A DNA stretch of 37,579 nucleotides from Oligoflexales bacterium (GTDB lineage Bacteria > Bdellovibrionota_B > Oligoflexia > Oligoflexales > Bog-1112). The notes under the pieces were generated by a model. The model ran no database searches. It had not been told where the DNA came from and worked only from the letters and a program-made list of their open reading frames with translations. Within the stretch, counting starts at the first letter, position 1, and every line of letters begins with the position of its first letter. The position numbers and the translations under genes are program-made. Shown piece after piece: positions 18,873 through 27,948 of this stretch. The stretch is from positions 1 through 37,579 of the forward strand of contig JABSRF010000009.1 of assembly GCA_013215275.1 (NCBI GenBank), in the 5' to 3' direction.

Positions 18873-18901
18873 CTGACATTCATACCTTTTTTTGCTATGA
18901 T
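18873..18901 (+). promoter_or_regulatory. Predicted sigma-70-type promoter of gcvP
   Basis: CTGACA (18873-18878), a 17-base spacer and TATGAT (18896-18901) each match the consensus at five of six positions. Transcription would begin near 18908, giving a leader of about 58 bases before gcvP. No glycine riboswitch fits in so short a leader. Confidence 0.6.
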
Positions 18902-18965
18902 CTTGCCATAAATATATCAAAAGCGCACTATATATGGTTCTAGTCTGTTTTTCTCAGAGGTTTTT

Positions 18966-21842
18966 ATGACACTTTTAATGAACGGAACATGGAAAGAGCA
19001 GTTTGCGAGTCGACACATCGGCCCTGATGTGGGAGAGCAAAAACGAATGCTAGACGCTCTAGGGGTGGGCTCATTAGATGAATTAACAGAGAGTGCAGTT
19101 CCAGAGCCTATCAAGCTCAATCAAGCACTAGCCTTAGATCCTGAAATGAGTGAGGTAGAAGCCTTAAAAGAACTCCGGCAGCTTGCTCAGAAAAATAAGA
19201 TGTATAAAAACTGGATCGGAATGGGTTATGGGAATGCCGTGACACCAGCTGTTATTCAAAGAAATATTCTTGAAAATCCAGGATGGTACACCCAGTATAC
19301 GCCGTATCAACCAGAAATATCTCAAGGTAGGCTTGAGTCTCTCCTTAATTTTCAAACAATGGTCGCAGATTTAACCGGTTTGCCAGTGGCGAATGCGTCT
19401 TTGCTAGACGAGGCAACAGCTGCTGCAGAAGCTATGTCTATGAGTCATAGCCTCAACAATACTGACGGTTCAAAGGGGTATTTTATTTCGTCAAAGTGCC
19501 ACCCACAGGTCATAGAGGTGGTAAAGGGTCGGGCTGAAGCTCTGGGCTTGGATGTTATCGTAGGGGATCATCAAGTCTTTCAGTTTGATTCAGCTTTTTT
19601 TGGGGTGTTGTTGAGCTACCCTAATACCGAAGGGTCCATTGAGGACTACCAAGAATTCATAAAAAGAGCTCATGAGCAGGACGCGTTAGTTTGCATGTGC
19701 TGTGATATCTTTGCTCTGGCTCTATTAACTCCTCCAGGAGAACTGGGGGCTGACATAGCAGTAGGAAATACCCAAAAATTTGGGGTGCCTTTAGGGTATG
19801 GTGGGCCGCATGCAGCTTTTTTTGCGACTCGTGATGAGTTTAAGCGCAAAGTCCCAGGGCGGATCGTTGGAGTTTCGAAAGATGCGTCGGGAAAGCTTGC
19901 TTACCGGCTTGCGTTACAAACTAGAGAGCAGCATATTCGAAGGGAAAAGGCCACCAGCAACATATGTACGGCGCAAGCGCTATTGGCCAATATGGCTAGT
20001 ATGTATGCTGTCTACCATGGCAAGGAGGGCATCACTTCTATTGCGAATCGTATCCATGCCCTTAGCAGCTTGCTTGCGGCAGGGCTCACTGAAATGGGGT
20101 ACCGGCTTAAGCATTCAGCATTTTTTGATACGGTTTTTCTTAGCTTAGATGCTCAAGATAGCAAGGACCTCTATCAGAAAGCCTTAAGCCAAGGTATTAA
20201 TCTTAGGAACATCGAAGGTGGGGGGATTTCCGTTTCCTTTGATGAAAGCACAGATCTAGCAGCTGTCGAAGAGCTGCTCTCAATCTTCAAAAAATCCGAA
20301 AGCAAAGCGATCGACCTTAAGCAACTAGCAAAGACCTCCCCGCAGCACATCCCGGAGTTTGCAGTTCGCACCAGCAGCTTTCTTGAGCACCCAGTTTTTA
20401 AAAGCTATCGCTCCGAAACGGAGCTGATGCGCTATATTAAAAGGCTAGAGCAAAGGGACTTATCGCTGACCACTGCAATGATTCCTTTAGGCTCATGCAC
20501 CATGAAGCTCAACGCTGCATGTGAATTGGCTCCCATTAGTTGGCCAGAGTTTAGCCAGCTTCATCCTTTTGCTCCGAAAGATCAAACTTTAGGCTACCAA
20601 GAGCTTTGTTCAGATCTCGAAAAAATGCTGGCTGAGGTAACGGGCTTCGATGCTGTTTCGCTTCAGCCAAACTCAGGTGCTCAGGGAGAGTATGCTGGAC
20701 TACTGGTGATCAAAGCTCACCTCAAGGAAAGCGGTCAAGGTCACCGAAACATCTGCTTGATTCCAAAGTCTGCCCACGGGACCAACCCAGCAAGTGCTCA
20801 ACTTGCTGGCTTTAAAGTGGTCGGTGTGAAGTGTGATGATTCTGGAAATATTGATTTAGCAGATCTCAAACAAAAGGCCGGTCACTACAAAGAAAACCTT
20901 GGTGCGATCATGGTTACCTACCCCTCCACCCATGGGGTTTTTGAGGAGAGCATTAAGGATGTCTGTAAGGTTATTCATGACCATGGGGGGCAGGTCTACC
21001 TTGATGGGGCAAATTTGAATGCTCAATTATGCTTATGTGCTCCCGGACAATTTGGAGCAGACGTTTGTCACCTCAACCTTCACAAGACATTTGCAATCCC
21101 CCATGGTGGCGGTGGACCAGGTATGGGTCCTATTGCTGTTAAAAGCCACTTATCTCAGTATTTGCCTTCTCATCCAGTCCATAAAACGGGGGGCGCCAAA
21201 GGAATCAGCCCAGTGTCTTCAGCTCCTTATGGGAGTGCGGGCATTCTCCCCATCTCTTGGATGTATCTCAAGCTTTTAGGTCCCAAGGGCCTAAAGCAAG
21301 CAAGCCAAGTTGCGATCTTGAGTGCAAACTATATTGCGAAAAAGCTAGAACAAGCTTACCCAATTCTTTACCGGGCTGAGAATGGCTTAGTTGCCCACGA
21401 GTGCATCATTGATATTAGACCCTTTAAGGCGAGTGCAGGGATTGAAGTGGTCGATATTGCAAAACGCTTGATGGATTACAATTTCCATGCCCCAACTATG
21501 GCCTTTCCTGTGGCAGGTACGTTGATGATCGAGCCAACAGAGAGCGAAGGGCTTGCTGAAATTGATCGCTTCTGTGAGGCGATGCTAAAGATTAGAGATG
21601 AAATCAAGCAAATAGAGTCAGGTGCTTGGACCAAGCAGGACAATCCCTTGAAGAATGCTCCTCACACGGTCCAAAGCCTTTGCCAAGAGTGGGATAAACC
21701 ATACTCGCGAACCGAAGCCTGCTTCCCAACAGCGTCTCAAAGCCAGCAAAAATTTTGGCCATTTGTATCTAGAGTTGATGAAGCTTTTGGTGACAGAAAC
21801 TTTATGTGTACTTGTGGAAGTGTTGATCACAATGAGGGCTGA
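18966..21842 (+). CDS. gcvP: Glycine dehydrogenase (decarboxylating), single-chain P protein
   Basis: GcvP is the PLP enzyme that decarboxylates glycine and loads the aminomethyl group onto the lipoyl arm of GcvH. At 958 residues it is the fused, full-length form (E. coli 957), not the split GcvPA/GcvPB form. The N-terminal SRHIGP motif and the PLP-lysine region (HLNLHKTFAIPHGGGGPGMG, about residue 700) are present. AGAGG lies five bases before the ATG. gcvT and gcvH are not in the window, so the system is split on the chromosome. The 3' end overlaps the convergent ribE by 16 bp. Confidence 0.98.
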   Translation: MTLLMNGTWKEQFASRHIGPDVGEQKRMLDALGVGSLDELTESAVPEPIKLNQALALDPEMSEVEALKELRQLAQKNKMYKNWIGMGYGNAVTPAVIQRNILENPGWYTQYTPYQPEISQGRLESLLNFQTMVADLTGLPVANASLLDEATAAAEAMSMSHSLNNTDGSKGYFISSKCHPQVIEVVKGRAEALGLDVIVGDHQVFQFDSAFFGVLLSYPNTEGSIEDYQEFIKRAHEQDALVCMCCDIFALALLTPPGELGADIAVGNTQKFGVPLGYGGPHAAFFATRDEFKRKVPGRIVGVSKDASGKLAYRLALQTREQHIRREKATSNICTAQALLANMASMYAVYHGKEGITSIANRIHALSSLLAAGLTEMGYRLKHSAFFDTVFLSLDAQDSKDLYQKALSQGINLRNIEGGGISVSFDESTDLAAVEELLSIFKKSESKAIDLKQLAKTSPQHIPEFAVRTSSFLEHPVFKSYRSETELMRYIKRLEQRDLSLTTAMIPLGSCTMKLNAACELAPISWPEFSQLHPFAPKDQTLGYQELCSDLEKMLAEVTGFDAVSLQPNSGAQGEYAGLLVIKAHLKESGQGHRNICLIPKSAHGTNPASAQLAGFKVVGVKCDDSGNIDLADLKQKAGHYKENLGAIMVTYPSTHGVFEESIKDVCKVIHDHGGQVYLDGANLNAQLCLCAPGQFGADVCHLNLHKTFAIPHGGGGPGMGPIAVKSHLSQYLPSHPVHKTGGAKGISPVSSAPYGSAGILPISWMYLKLLGPKGLKQASQVAILSANYIAKKLEQAYPILYRAENGLVAHECIIDIRPFKASAGIEVVDIAKRLMDYNFHAPTMAFPVAGTLMIEPTESEGLAEIDRFCEAMLKIRDEIKQIESGAWTKQDNPLKNAPHTVQSLCQEWDKPYSRTEACFPTASQSQQKFWPFVSRVDEAFGDRNFMCTCGSVDHNEG

Positions 21843-22462
21843 TGGTTCTTAAGGCTAAGCTGGGCTTGCCTTTGAATGTATTTTCCCACGAGGTCATACT
21901 CAACATTCACCACTGCGTTCAGCTCTAACTGAGATAGGTTCGTTTTTGCTATGGTGGTTGGGATGAGCATCAACTCAATAACACTACGGTCTTGGTGGTC
22001 GCTTATTTTGTTGATGGTCAGGCTAACCCCATTGATACAGATGGAGCCTTTGTCAATGATGCAACCAGCTTCAGACGAGGGGATATCAATTCCCACCAAC
22101 CAATACTCGTTGTGTTTTTCCAAGAGGCAAACGCTTGCAATTCCGTCAACATGGCCACTCACCATATGCCCGTCTAACCTGGAATTTAGGGACATGGCCC
22201 GCTCCATATTGACCTGGTCACCATTGGTCAGTTTTCCAAGCTGTGTACAGCGGAGGGTTTCGTGGCTAACGTCGAAGCTTAAGGTGCTATCCGTTAGTTC
22301 GCTAACAGTTAGGCAACAGCCGTTGATTGCAATGCTGTCTCCATGCTTGGCATCTGGGTAGTCATGATTTGCAATGATAAGTTTTGCGGAAACTTGCTCT
22401 GCATCCGAACTCATCTGCATCGATGCAATGGTGCCTGTGCATTCAATAAGTCCTGTAAACAT
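21827..22462 (-). CDS. ribE: Riboflavin synthase alpha chain
   Basis: Riboflavin synthase dismutates two 6,7-dimethyl-8-ribityllumazine molecules into riboflavin and the pyrimidine precursor. The 211-residue protein starts with the diagnostic MFTGLIECTG and contains two lumazine-binding repeats (about 1-90 and 98-190), the second opening with GHMVSGHVDG. It starts six bases after nrdR, so it is cotranscribed. No FMN riboswitch is visible upstream. ribD, ribBA and ribH, often next to this gene, are missing here. The gene is also called ribC in E. coli. Confidence 0.96.
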   Translation of the reverse strand: MFTGLIECTGTIASMQMSSDAEQVSAKLIIANHDYPDAKHGDSIAINGCCLTVSELTDSTLSFDVSHETLRCTQLGKLTNGDQVNMERAMSLNSRLDGHMVSGHVDGIASVCLLEKHNEYWLVGIDIPSSEAGCIIDKGSICINGVSLTINKISDHQDRSVIELMLIPTTIAKTNLSQLELNAVVNVEYDLVGKYIQRQAQLSLKNHQPSL

Positions 22463-22468
22463 AGTCTC

Positions 22469-22945
22469 TCACTTGTGTTGGAAGTTTGATGATTCCGGGT
22501 GGTTGATCGATTTTAAGATCGAATAAAACTCGTTTGGATCCGTAAAGTCTTTGTAAACTGAGGCGAATCGTACGTAGGCAACGAGGTCAAGCTTATAGAG
22601 GCCTTCCATAATCAACTCACCAAGTTGCCTGCTTGGGACGATTCTTTCACCGATTTCTTGAAGTTTTGCTTCAACCCGCCTAAGCATAAACTCAATTTCT
22701 TCAATCTTTATCTTGCGTTTTTGGCAGGCAATCTGGATGGACCGCAATGCTTTTTCTCGCTGGTAAGGCTGCACGTGACCATCTTTTTTCTTGATATAAA
22801 TTTCTAAAACTTCTTCTTTTTCATAGGTGGTGAAACGGTTTTCGCAGTTTCGACAGATTCTTCTGCGCCGAACACTCCTACCGTCGTTGGTGAGCCGGCT
22901 TTCTAAAACTTTGGTCTCATCACATCCACAGCGAGTGCATTTCAT
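22469..22945 (-). CDS. nrdR: Transcriptional repressor NrdR
   Basis: NrdR is an ATP/dATP-sensing repressor of ribonucleotide reductase genes. I choose ATG 22945, giving 158 residues that begin MKCTRCG as in the family. The track start at 22957 is a GTG that adds four residues. The chosen ATG overlaps the glyA stop as ATGA, a typical coupled junction. The N-terminal zinc ribbon has CxxC pairs (CTRC and CRNC) flanking RSVRRRR; an ATP-cone domain follows at about 49-139. Placement between glyA and ribE matches the common proteobacterial order, minus ribD. Confidence 0.96.
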   Translation of the reverse strand: MKCTRCGCDETKVLESRLTNDGRSVRRRRICRNCENRFTTYEKEEVLEIYIKKKDGHVQPYQREKALRSIQIACQKRKIKIEEIEFMLRRVEAKLQEIGERIVPSRQLGELIMEGLYKLDLVAYVRFASVYKDFTDPNEFYSILKSINHPESSNFQHK

Positions 22946-24213
22946 GATGATAACCACTCTGGATAAAGAGGAAATGCGGAGGCAAGTTTCATGACTCTTG
23001 TTTTAATACCTTCTAGTTTTTCTTCCTGGCTCTGATCAATGGCTGAAAAAACCTCTTTAATCAGGCTTGCTATTTGCTTCATTTCCGATTCTTTCATACC
23101 TCTGCTAGTAACGGCAGGGGTTCCGATTCTTACTCCACTAGTCACGAAGGGGCTACGAGGCTCGTTTGGTACGGTGTTTTTGTTAAGCGTAATCTCAACT
23201 TTTTCCAAGCCTTCTTCCAGTTGCTTACCACTAATGTCTGTATCTGATAAATCGATTAAGACGAGGTGGTTGTCACTGCCGTTTGATACAAGCTTGAACC
23301 CAGAGCCTAAAAGTGACTCAGCTAAAGATTTGGTGTTACTAATCACTTGTTTCTGATAATTGACAAACTCTTCAGCCATTGCCTCTTTAAAGCAAACAGC
23401 TTTTGCTGCAATGACGTGCTCAAGAGGCCCACCCTGGGTGCCAGGGAACACGCCTTTATTGAGTGCTGCAGAAAGAGACTCATCATTCCATAAAATGATG
23501 CCTCCTCGCGGTCCTCTCAGGGTCTTATGGGTTGTGGACGTCACCACGTGCGCATGAGGGATTGGACTAGGATGACAATTTGCAGCAACCAAACCAGCAA
23601 TATGTGCCATATCGACAAGTAGGTATGCTCCAACCTCATCAGCGATCTCACGAAACTTTTTGAAGTCGATTGTTCTAGCGTACGCACTTGCACCTGCGAT
23701 TAGGACCTTTGGCTTTACCTCTTTTGCTTTTGCCAAAACCTGGTCCATATCGAGCATACCAGTTTCTGGGTTTAAGCCATAGAAATGAGACTCATACAGG
23801 CGTCCGGAAAAATTGACCTTTGAGCCATGGGTAAGGTGGCCACCATGAGATAAGTCCATCCCAAGGATGCGATCACCTTTTTCTGCCAAAGCTAAGAGCA
23901 CAGCAGCGTTCGCTTGAGCTCCAGAGTGAGGCTGAACGTTTGCGAAGTTGGCGCTAAACAGCTTGCAAACTCGTTCTATAGCTAGGTTTTCGAGCTTGTC
24001 GACTTCACTGCAGCCTCCATAGTAGCGCTTTCCAGGGCGTCCTTCTGCATACTTATTGGTCATGATGTTACCCATGCAAGCAATAAGCTGGGGGGAAGCA
24101 AAGTTTTCTGAAGCGATTAACTCAATGCCTTCTGACTGACGTTTCAATTCAGCTTCAATTAACTCGTAAACTTCACCATCGTAAGAACTGAGGATTTCCC
24201 AGGGTTTAGTCAA
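22942..24213 (-). CDS. glyA: Serine hydroxymethyltransferase
   Basis: GlyA is a PLP enzyme that interconverts serine and glycine while moving a one-carbon unit to tetrahydrofolate. The 423-residue protein shows the PLP-lysine motif [12 protein letters not shown] near residue 230 and the N-terminal IELIASENF motif. Family length is about 417. It lies 13 bp after rpiB and is coupled to nrdR by an ATGA overlap. Together with gcvP across the convergent junction it controls glycine-serine-folate flux, which feeds the purine genes further right. Confidence 0.98.
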   Translation of the reverse strand: MTKPWEILSSYDGEVYELIEAELKRQSEGIELIASENFASPQLIACMGNIMTNKYAEGRPGKRYYGGCSEVDKLENLAIERVCKLFSANFANVQPHSGAQANAAVLLALAEKGDRILGMDLSHGGHLTHGSKVNFSGRLYESHFYGLNPETGMLDMDQVLAKAKEVKPKVLIAGASAYARTIDFKKFREIADEVGAYLLVDMAHIAGLVAANCHPSPIPHAHVVTSTTHKTLRGPRGGIILWNDESLSAALNKGVFPGTQGGPLEHVIAAKAVCFKEAMAEEFVNYQKQVISNTKSLAESLLGSGFKLVSNGSDNHLVLIDLSDTDISGKQLEEGLEKVEITLNKNTVPNEPRSPFVTSGVRIGTPAVTSRGMKESEMKQIASLIKEVFSAIDQSQEEKLEGIKTRVMKLASAFPLYPEWLSS

Positions 24214-24226
24214 AGCGCTGCTCCTT

Positions 24227-24697
24227 CTAGTTCGTCTTAAAATTCTTTTGTTCGATGCTTGTAACTTTGTCTAGTCGCGACCTGTGGCGATCGCCTCCAA
24301 ATGGAGTTTCAACCCATATTTTAACAATATCTAAAGCTCGGTAATGATTAAGAGTCCGAGAACCTAGGCAGAGGCAGTTACTGTCATTGTGCTCCCGGCT
24401 CATGCGGCTGCTGTACTCATCCCAGACTGAGCATGCTCTCACGCTGGGATATTTGTTTGCAGTAATGCACATACCAATGCCGGTTCCACAAATAGCAATA
24501 GCGCCGTCAATTTTTTGATTGGAGACTGCCTCAGCAAGCTTAGCTGCATAATCAGGGTAATCAACTGACTCAGTGGAGTTGCAGTCAACTCCAAAGTCAA
24601 TGACCTCAAGGCCCTGCTCGCTCAGAAATTCCAGGATCGTTTTCTTTAAATCTTTACCGGCATGATCAGAGGCGATACCAAGCTTTTTAAAAACCAA
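24227..24697 (-). CDS. rpiB: Ribose-5-phosphate isomerase B
   Basis: RpiB interconverts ribose-5-phosphate and ribulose-5-phosphate in the pentose phosphate pathway. The 156-residue protein has the family motifs SDHAGKDLK at the N-terminus, the catalytic Cys region [14 protein letters not shown], and [16 protein letters not shown] near the C-terminus. A GGAGG-type ribosome site precedes the start. The 58-bp gap after acpP holds a 12-bp palindrome (AAAAGGCCTTTT) but no clear terminator, so acpP and rpiB are probably cotranscribed. Confidence 0.96.
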   Translation of the reverse strand: MVFKKLGIASDHAGKDLKKTILEFLSEQGLEVIDFGVDCNSTESVDYPDYAAKLAEAVSNQKIDGAIAICGTGIGMCITANKYPSVRACSVWDEYSSRMSREHNDSNCLCLGSRTLNHYRALDIVKIWVETPFGGDRHRSRLDKVTSIEQKNFKTN

Positions 24698-24755
24698 TTT
24701 ATCCTCCAGCCGATTGAGAAAAGGCCTTTTGGGCTCTTAAGGAAGGGGTGTGGGG

Positions 24756-24998
24756 CTAAACTTCTTCAACTTTTTTGACGAAGTTTACCGCATCGTCCAC
24801 AGTACGAATGTTCTCAGCTTCTTCGTCAGGAATATCAATTCCAAAAGCTTCTTCCATAGCCATAACTAACTCAACAATGTCCAAGGAATCAGCTCCGAGG
24901 TCTTCTATGAATTTAGCCTTTGCAACTACAGAGCTTTCTTCTACACCTAGTTGATTGACTATTATTTGTTTCACCTTATCTTCTACTGATTCGGACAT
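24756..24998 (-). CDS. acpP: Acyl carrier protein
   Basis: ACP carries growing acyl chains on a phosphopantetheine arm during fatty-acid and lipid A synthesis. The start is ATG 24998 ([10 protein letters not shown]), giving 80 residues, with GGAG eight bases upstream. The track start at 25040 adds 14 residues that do not belong to the family. The attachment serine is S38 in GADSLD. The protein is acidic and has the expected length. fabF, usually the next gene, is absent; rpiB follows instead. A promoter and a dyad are seen upstream. Confidence 0.97.
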   Translation of the reverse strand: MSESVEDKVKQIIVNQLGVEESSVVAKAKFIEDLGADSLDIVELVMAMEEAFGIDIPDEEAENIRTVDDAVNFVKKVEEV

Positions 24999-25081
24999 TA
25001 TCTTTTCTCCACAAAACAATGATGCCAGTGCAAAAGGCATGGCAGCTTATAAAAATATCTATACCAACGTTGCCTGTTATA

Positions 25082-25106
25082 AATGCTATACAATCTGCAT
25101 AGCATT
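25082..25106. promoter_or_regulatory. Perfect inverted repeat in the acpP leader
   Basis: AATGCTAT and ATAGCATT form perfect 8-bp arms around a 9-base spacer. The dyad lies about 84 bp upstream of the acpP start and downstream of the predicted promoter, so it may be an operator or an mRNA hairpin. It lacks a following T-run on the minus strand, so it is not an obvious terminator. No known regulator can be named from the sequence. Confidence 0.45.
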
Positions 25107-25186
25107 CCTACAATCACAAAAACCCATCCTTTTTGCGTCGTTTTCCTTTAATAGGCAATAAAAACGCATACGCAATAAGACACGTC

Positions 25187-25215
25187 ATGCTAAAAGCCTT
25201 TTTTACAAAAGTCAA
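25187..25215 (-). promoter_or_regulatory. Predicted sigma-70-type promoter of acpP operon
   Basis: On the minus strand TTGACT (25210-25215), a 17-base spacer and TAGCAT (25187-25192) form a plausible promoter; the -35 matches five of six positions and the -10 four of six. It lies between rph and acpP and would give a leader of roughly 180 bases. Confidence 0.5.
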
Positions 25216-25255
25216 GATAGGGAGTATGATGGCCGGAATTACCTAGGGAGGCTCT

Positions 25256-25987
25256 TTAGGACTCTACCGTTTGCCCGTCTGCAGCTAAATTCTGAAGTTC
25301 AAAAGAACTTTTTAGGGCTTCTTCCGCTGAACTTAGGATTTCAGTGACTTGTTCTTTGCTAAAACTAGCTTTCTCAGCAGTCCCTTGGACCTCCAAAAAC
25401 TTACCGCTATGAGTCATGACGACATTCATATCGGTATCAGCGTTACTATCCTCTTTATAGTCGAGGTCAACATAAACTTCGTCTTTAATGAGGCCAACAG
25501 AAACGGCTCCAACTCCATCAATAAGTGGGTTCTTTTTCAGTTTGCCGCTTCTAATAAGTTTATCGACAGCAATCTTTAAAGCTACGTAAGCACCAGTTAT
25601 TGCTGCTGTTCTTGTTCCGCCGTCTGCTTGCAAAACGTCGCAGTCAACCATGAAGGTCATATCTGGACACTTGTTGAAATCCATGACGCCTCTTAGGCTT
25701 CTGCCAATTAAGCGTTGAATTTCTTGGGTGCGCCCACCGATATGGTTCCGCTCCCGTTTCGTCCTTGAGTGGGTTGCACTCGGTAGCATGGAGTACTCAG
25801 CGGTAAGCCAACCCTGAGGAGGCCTGACATTGCGCATCCAATTAGGAACGGAGTCTTCAACGTTTACGGTACAAAGTACCCTAGTTTCCCCCGTTTCAAT
25901 CAGTACACTTCCATTAGGATTTTTCGTGAAGTTAGGAGTAATTCTAATTGGTCTTAATTGGCTGGTAGCGCGCCCATCATGTCTCAT
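25256..25987 (-). CDS. rph: Ribonuclease PH
   Basis: RNase PH is a phosphate-dependent 3'-5' exonuclease that trims tRNA 3' ends. The 243-residue protein is full length (family about 238) and starts with the typical MRHDGRATSQLRPI. It includes RTKRERNHIGGRTQEIQRLI for phosphate and RNA binding and the CDVLQADGGTRTAAITGA core. A GGGAA sequence lies close before the ATG. It stands alone on the minus strand between the ArsC-like gene (91 bp away) and acpP (257 bp away). The usual neighbour rdgB is not present. Confidence 0.97.
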   Translation of the reverse strand: MRHDGRATSQLRPIRITPNFTKNPNGSVLIETGETRVLCTVNVEDSVPNWMRNVRPPQGWLTAEYSMLPSATHSRTKRERNHIGGRTQEIQRLIGRSLRGVMDFNKCPDMTFMVDCDVLQADGGTRTAAITGAYVALKIAVDKLIRSGKLKKNPLIDGVGAVSVGLIKDEVYVDLDYKEDSNADTDMNVVMTHSGKFLEVQGTAEKASFSKEQVTEILSSAEEALKSSFELQNLAADGQTVES

Positions 25988-26078
25988 AATCTATTCCCAG
26001 GGTACCGTGTAAGTGATTCTAATCCATAAGTTTCCGGCCAATGACCTTACCTCATGGTTGAAAATCTGTCTAGAACTC

Positions 26079-26441
26079 CTATTTTATCAGAGTTCTCCAA
26101 ACATCTTCCTTAAAACCTACCGCAGTTTGCTGAGCGTTTATACAAAGAAATGGGCGCTTGACCAACATGCCGTTCTCTTGGAGAAGCTCTAGGGCCTCAC
26201 TTTCCTCCATGTCCGCGAGCTTCTTAGATAAACCCATTTCTCGGTATAACTGACCAGAGGTATTGAAAAGCTTCTTGAGCTGTCCATCATTTTGCTCCAA
26301 GGCTAATTTTAGCTCTTTTTTTGAAGGGGGCTTAAGCTCGATGGCATACAACTCATACTCGAAGCTTTCACCATCTAAAAACTTAATCGCTTTCTTACAT
26401 GTCTGACAATTTTTGTAAGCGTATAGCTTAGACTTTTTCAA
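26079..26441 (-). CDS. ArsC/Spx/YffB family thioredoxin-fold protein
   Basis: The protein belongs to the ArsC-like thioredoxin-fold family. The likely start is TTG 26441, with AAAGG seven bases upstream, giving 120 residues; the track start at 26504 lies inside purF and adds 21 unrelated residues. The N-terminal strand YAYKNCQTCKKA carries a C12-x-x-C15 pair, as in Spx and MgsR, where it acts as a redox switch. True arsenate reductases use a single Cys in HNPxC. The later NGMLVKRPFL segment with its cis-proline region fits the fold. It follows purF by 17 bp, so it may be cotranscribed. Arsenate reduction is not supported; a redox or regulatory role is possible. Confidence 0.85.
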   Translation of the reverse strand: MKKSKLYAYKNCQTCKKAIKFLDGESFEYELYAIELKPPSKKELKLALEQNDGQLKKLFNTSGQLYREMGLSKKLADMEESEALELLQENGMLVKRPFLCINAQQTAVGFKEDVWRTLIK

Positions 26442-26458
26442 TTTGGAACCTTTATTTT

Positions 26459-27889
26459 CTACGCAAATTTTACAGAATCTGTAGGCTGTTCGGGAATTTC
26501 GCAAAAGATTTTTTCTGGATACCTACCGGTAAAACAGGCATAACAGTAACCTTCTGACCCAGCTGGCTGCAGAGCTTCCTTGAGGCCATCGACACTTAAG
26601 TATGCCATGGTATCTGCCCCCAGCATTGAGCATATTTCTTTTAGGGTTTTTTGAGCTGCTAAGAGTTTTTTCCGGTCAGGAGTGGAGACCCCATAATAAC
26701 AGGAGTGTGTTATGGGGGGAGATCCAACGCGGAAATGTATTTCGCTTGCTCCCGCGTTTCTGAGCATTTGGACAATCTTTACACAGGTGGTTCCCCGCAC
26801 GACAGAATCATCAATAACGACAATCCGCTTACCTTTTAGGACTGACTTGACTGGGTTGAGCTTAAGTTTTACCCCAAAATCTCGTTTCGATTGGTAAGGA
26901 TCTATGAAAGTCCTTCCCACGTAATGGTTTCGTACCAAGCCAAGTTCGAGTGGGATGCCAGAACTTTGGGAGTATCCTATAGCCATTGGCACTCCTGAAT
27001 CAGGAACGGCTAGAACCAAATCAGCTTCCACCGGAGACTCTTTGGCAAGAACTTCTCCCATTCTTTTGCGCAGCTCATAAATGGATTCGTTTGCTATGCG
27101 GCTATCTGGCCTGGAAAAATAAATGGGCTCGAAAGCGCAGGCAGCTTTTCTTTCAGGCTTGGGTATGGGGAAAAAGGATTCAATCCCTGAACGAGACAAG
27201 CGCACCACTTCACCAGGCTCCACCTCTCGTACAAACTCTGCTCCGACTAAGTCTAGGGCGCAGGTTTCGCTTGCAAGCATCCAGGCTGAGTCTTTCTTAC
27301 CTAAAACTAAGGGACGAAACCCGTAGGGGTCTCTAATTCCGTAAAGCCTATCTTTAGCAATGATGGTGAGGGCATAAGCACCTCTCACCTGCTCCATCAC
27401 CTGGGAAATTCGTTCCCTCAAACGGGACTTACGACTTTTCGCTAACAGATGAATAAACACTTCCGAATCGGTGGTGGTCGTAAAGATGCTCCCGCTTTCT
27501 TCTAAAGATTTTCTCAGGATTGATGCATTAGTGAGGTTACCATTATGGGCAATAGCTACGGGGCCATGGTGAGGGGTGCGAAAGATAAATGGCTGGATGT
27601 TTTGTACTAGTTGACCGCCTTGGGTCGAGTACCGTACGTGCCCAATCCCAAGATCGCCTTTTAGTTTTTGAAGGGCTTCTTCCTGGACACTATCAGAAAC
27701 GGTGCCTAAAGCTTTATGATCTCTGGGCTCTAAGTAGGTCTCTTTGTCTTCAAAGGTCGTGATGCCAAAGGCCTCTTGGCCTCGATGCTGAAGAGCATAG
27801 AGACCCAGGTACAATGCCTGAGCTGCATCATTGCTACCAATGATTCCTACGACTCCACATTCTTCGTTCCATGTCTCTTCATCTAGCAT
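26459..27889 (-). CDS. purF: Amidophosphoribosyltransferase, iron-sulfur type
   Basis: PurF makes phosphoribosylamine from PRPP and glutamine, the first committed step of purine synthesis. The 476-residue protein has a ten-residue propeptide before C11 (NEECGVVGIIG), the Ntn-type nucleophile exposed by self-processing. The PRPP loop VVIDDSVVRGTT is clear. Four cysteines match the 4Fe-4S ligands of the Bacillus-type enzyme: KAACAFEPIYF, THSCYYGV and the CYAC pair near the C-terminus. E. coli-type PurF lacks propeptide and cluster. It lies 59 bp after purL in the purSQLF order and has an AGGGA ribosome site. Confidence 0.97.
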   Translation of the reverse strand: MLDEETWNEECGVVGIIGSNDAAQALYLGLYALQHRGQEAFGITTFEDKETYLEPRDHKALGTVSDSVQEEALQKLKGDLGIGHVRYSTQGGQLVQNIQPFIFRTPHHGPVAIAHNGNLTNASILRKSLEESGSIFTTTTDSEVFIHLLAKSRKSRLRERISQVMEQVRGAYALTIIAKDRLYGIRDPYGFRPLVLGKKDSAWMLASETCALDLVGAEFVREVEPGEVVRLSRSGIESFFPIPKPERKAACAFEPIYFSRPDSRIANESIYELRKRMGEVLAKESPVEADLVLAVPDSGVPMAIGYSQSSGIPLELGLVRNHYVGRTFIDPYQSKRDFGVKLKLNPVKSVLKGKRIVVIDDSVVRGTTCVKIVQMLRNAGASEIHFRVGSPPITHSCYYGVSTPDRKKLLAAQKTLKEICSMLGADTMAYLSVDGLKEALQPAGSEGYCYACFTGRYPEKIFCEIPEQPTDSVKFA

Positions 27890-27948
27890 GAGATCTTCCC
27901 TAAGTTCATGAATTGGTTGTGACGAGCTAGCCTTTTTTTGTAAGACTC

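Noticed and set aside
18853-18965. Glycine riboswitch upstream of gcvP
   Set aside because: The gap is 113 bp and includes the promoter; tandem or single glycine aptamer motifs are not visible.
22463-22468. FMN riboswitch upstream of ribE
   Set aside because: ribE follows nrdR by six bases; there is no room for the aptamer and its conserved segments are not seen.
24719-24730. AAAAGGCCTTTT palindrome between acpP and rpiB
   Set aside because: A strict palindrome with no loop; the possible hairpin around it has only three GC pairs, too weak for a terminator.
26079-26441. Arsenate reductase function for the ArsC-like protein
   Set aside because: It has a CxxC pair as in Spx/MgsR rather than the HNPxC active site of ArsC, and there are no ars genes nearby.
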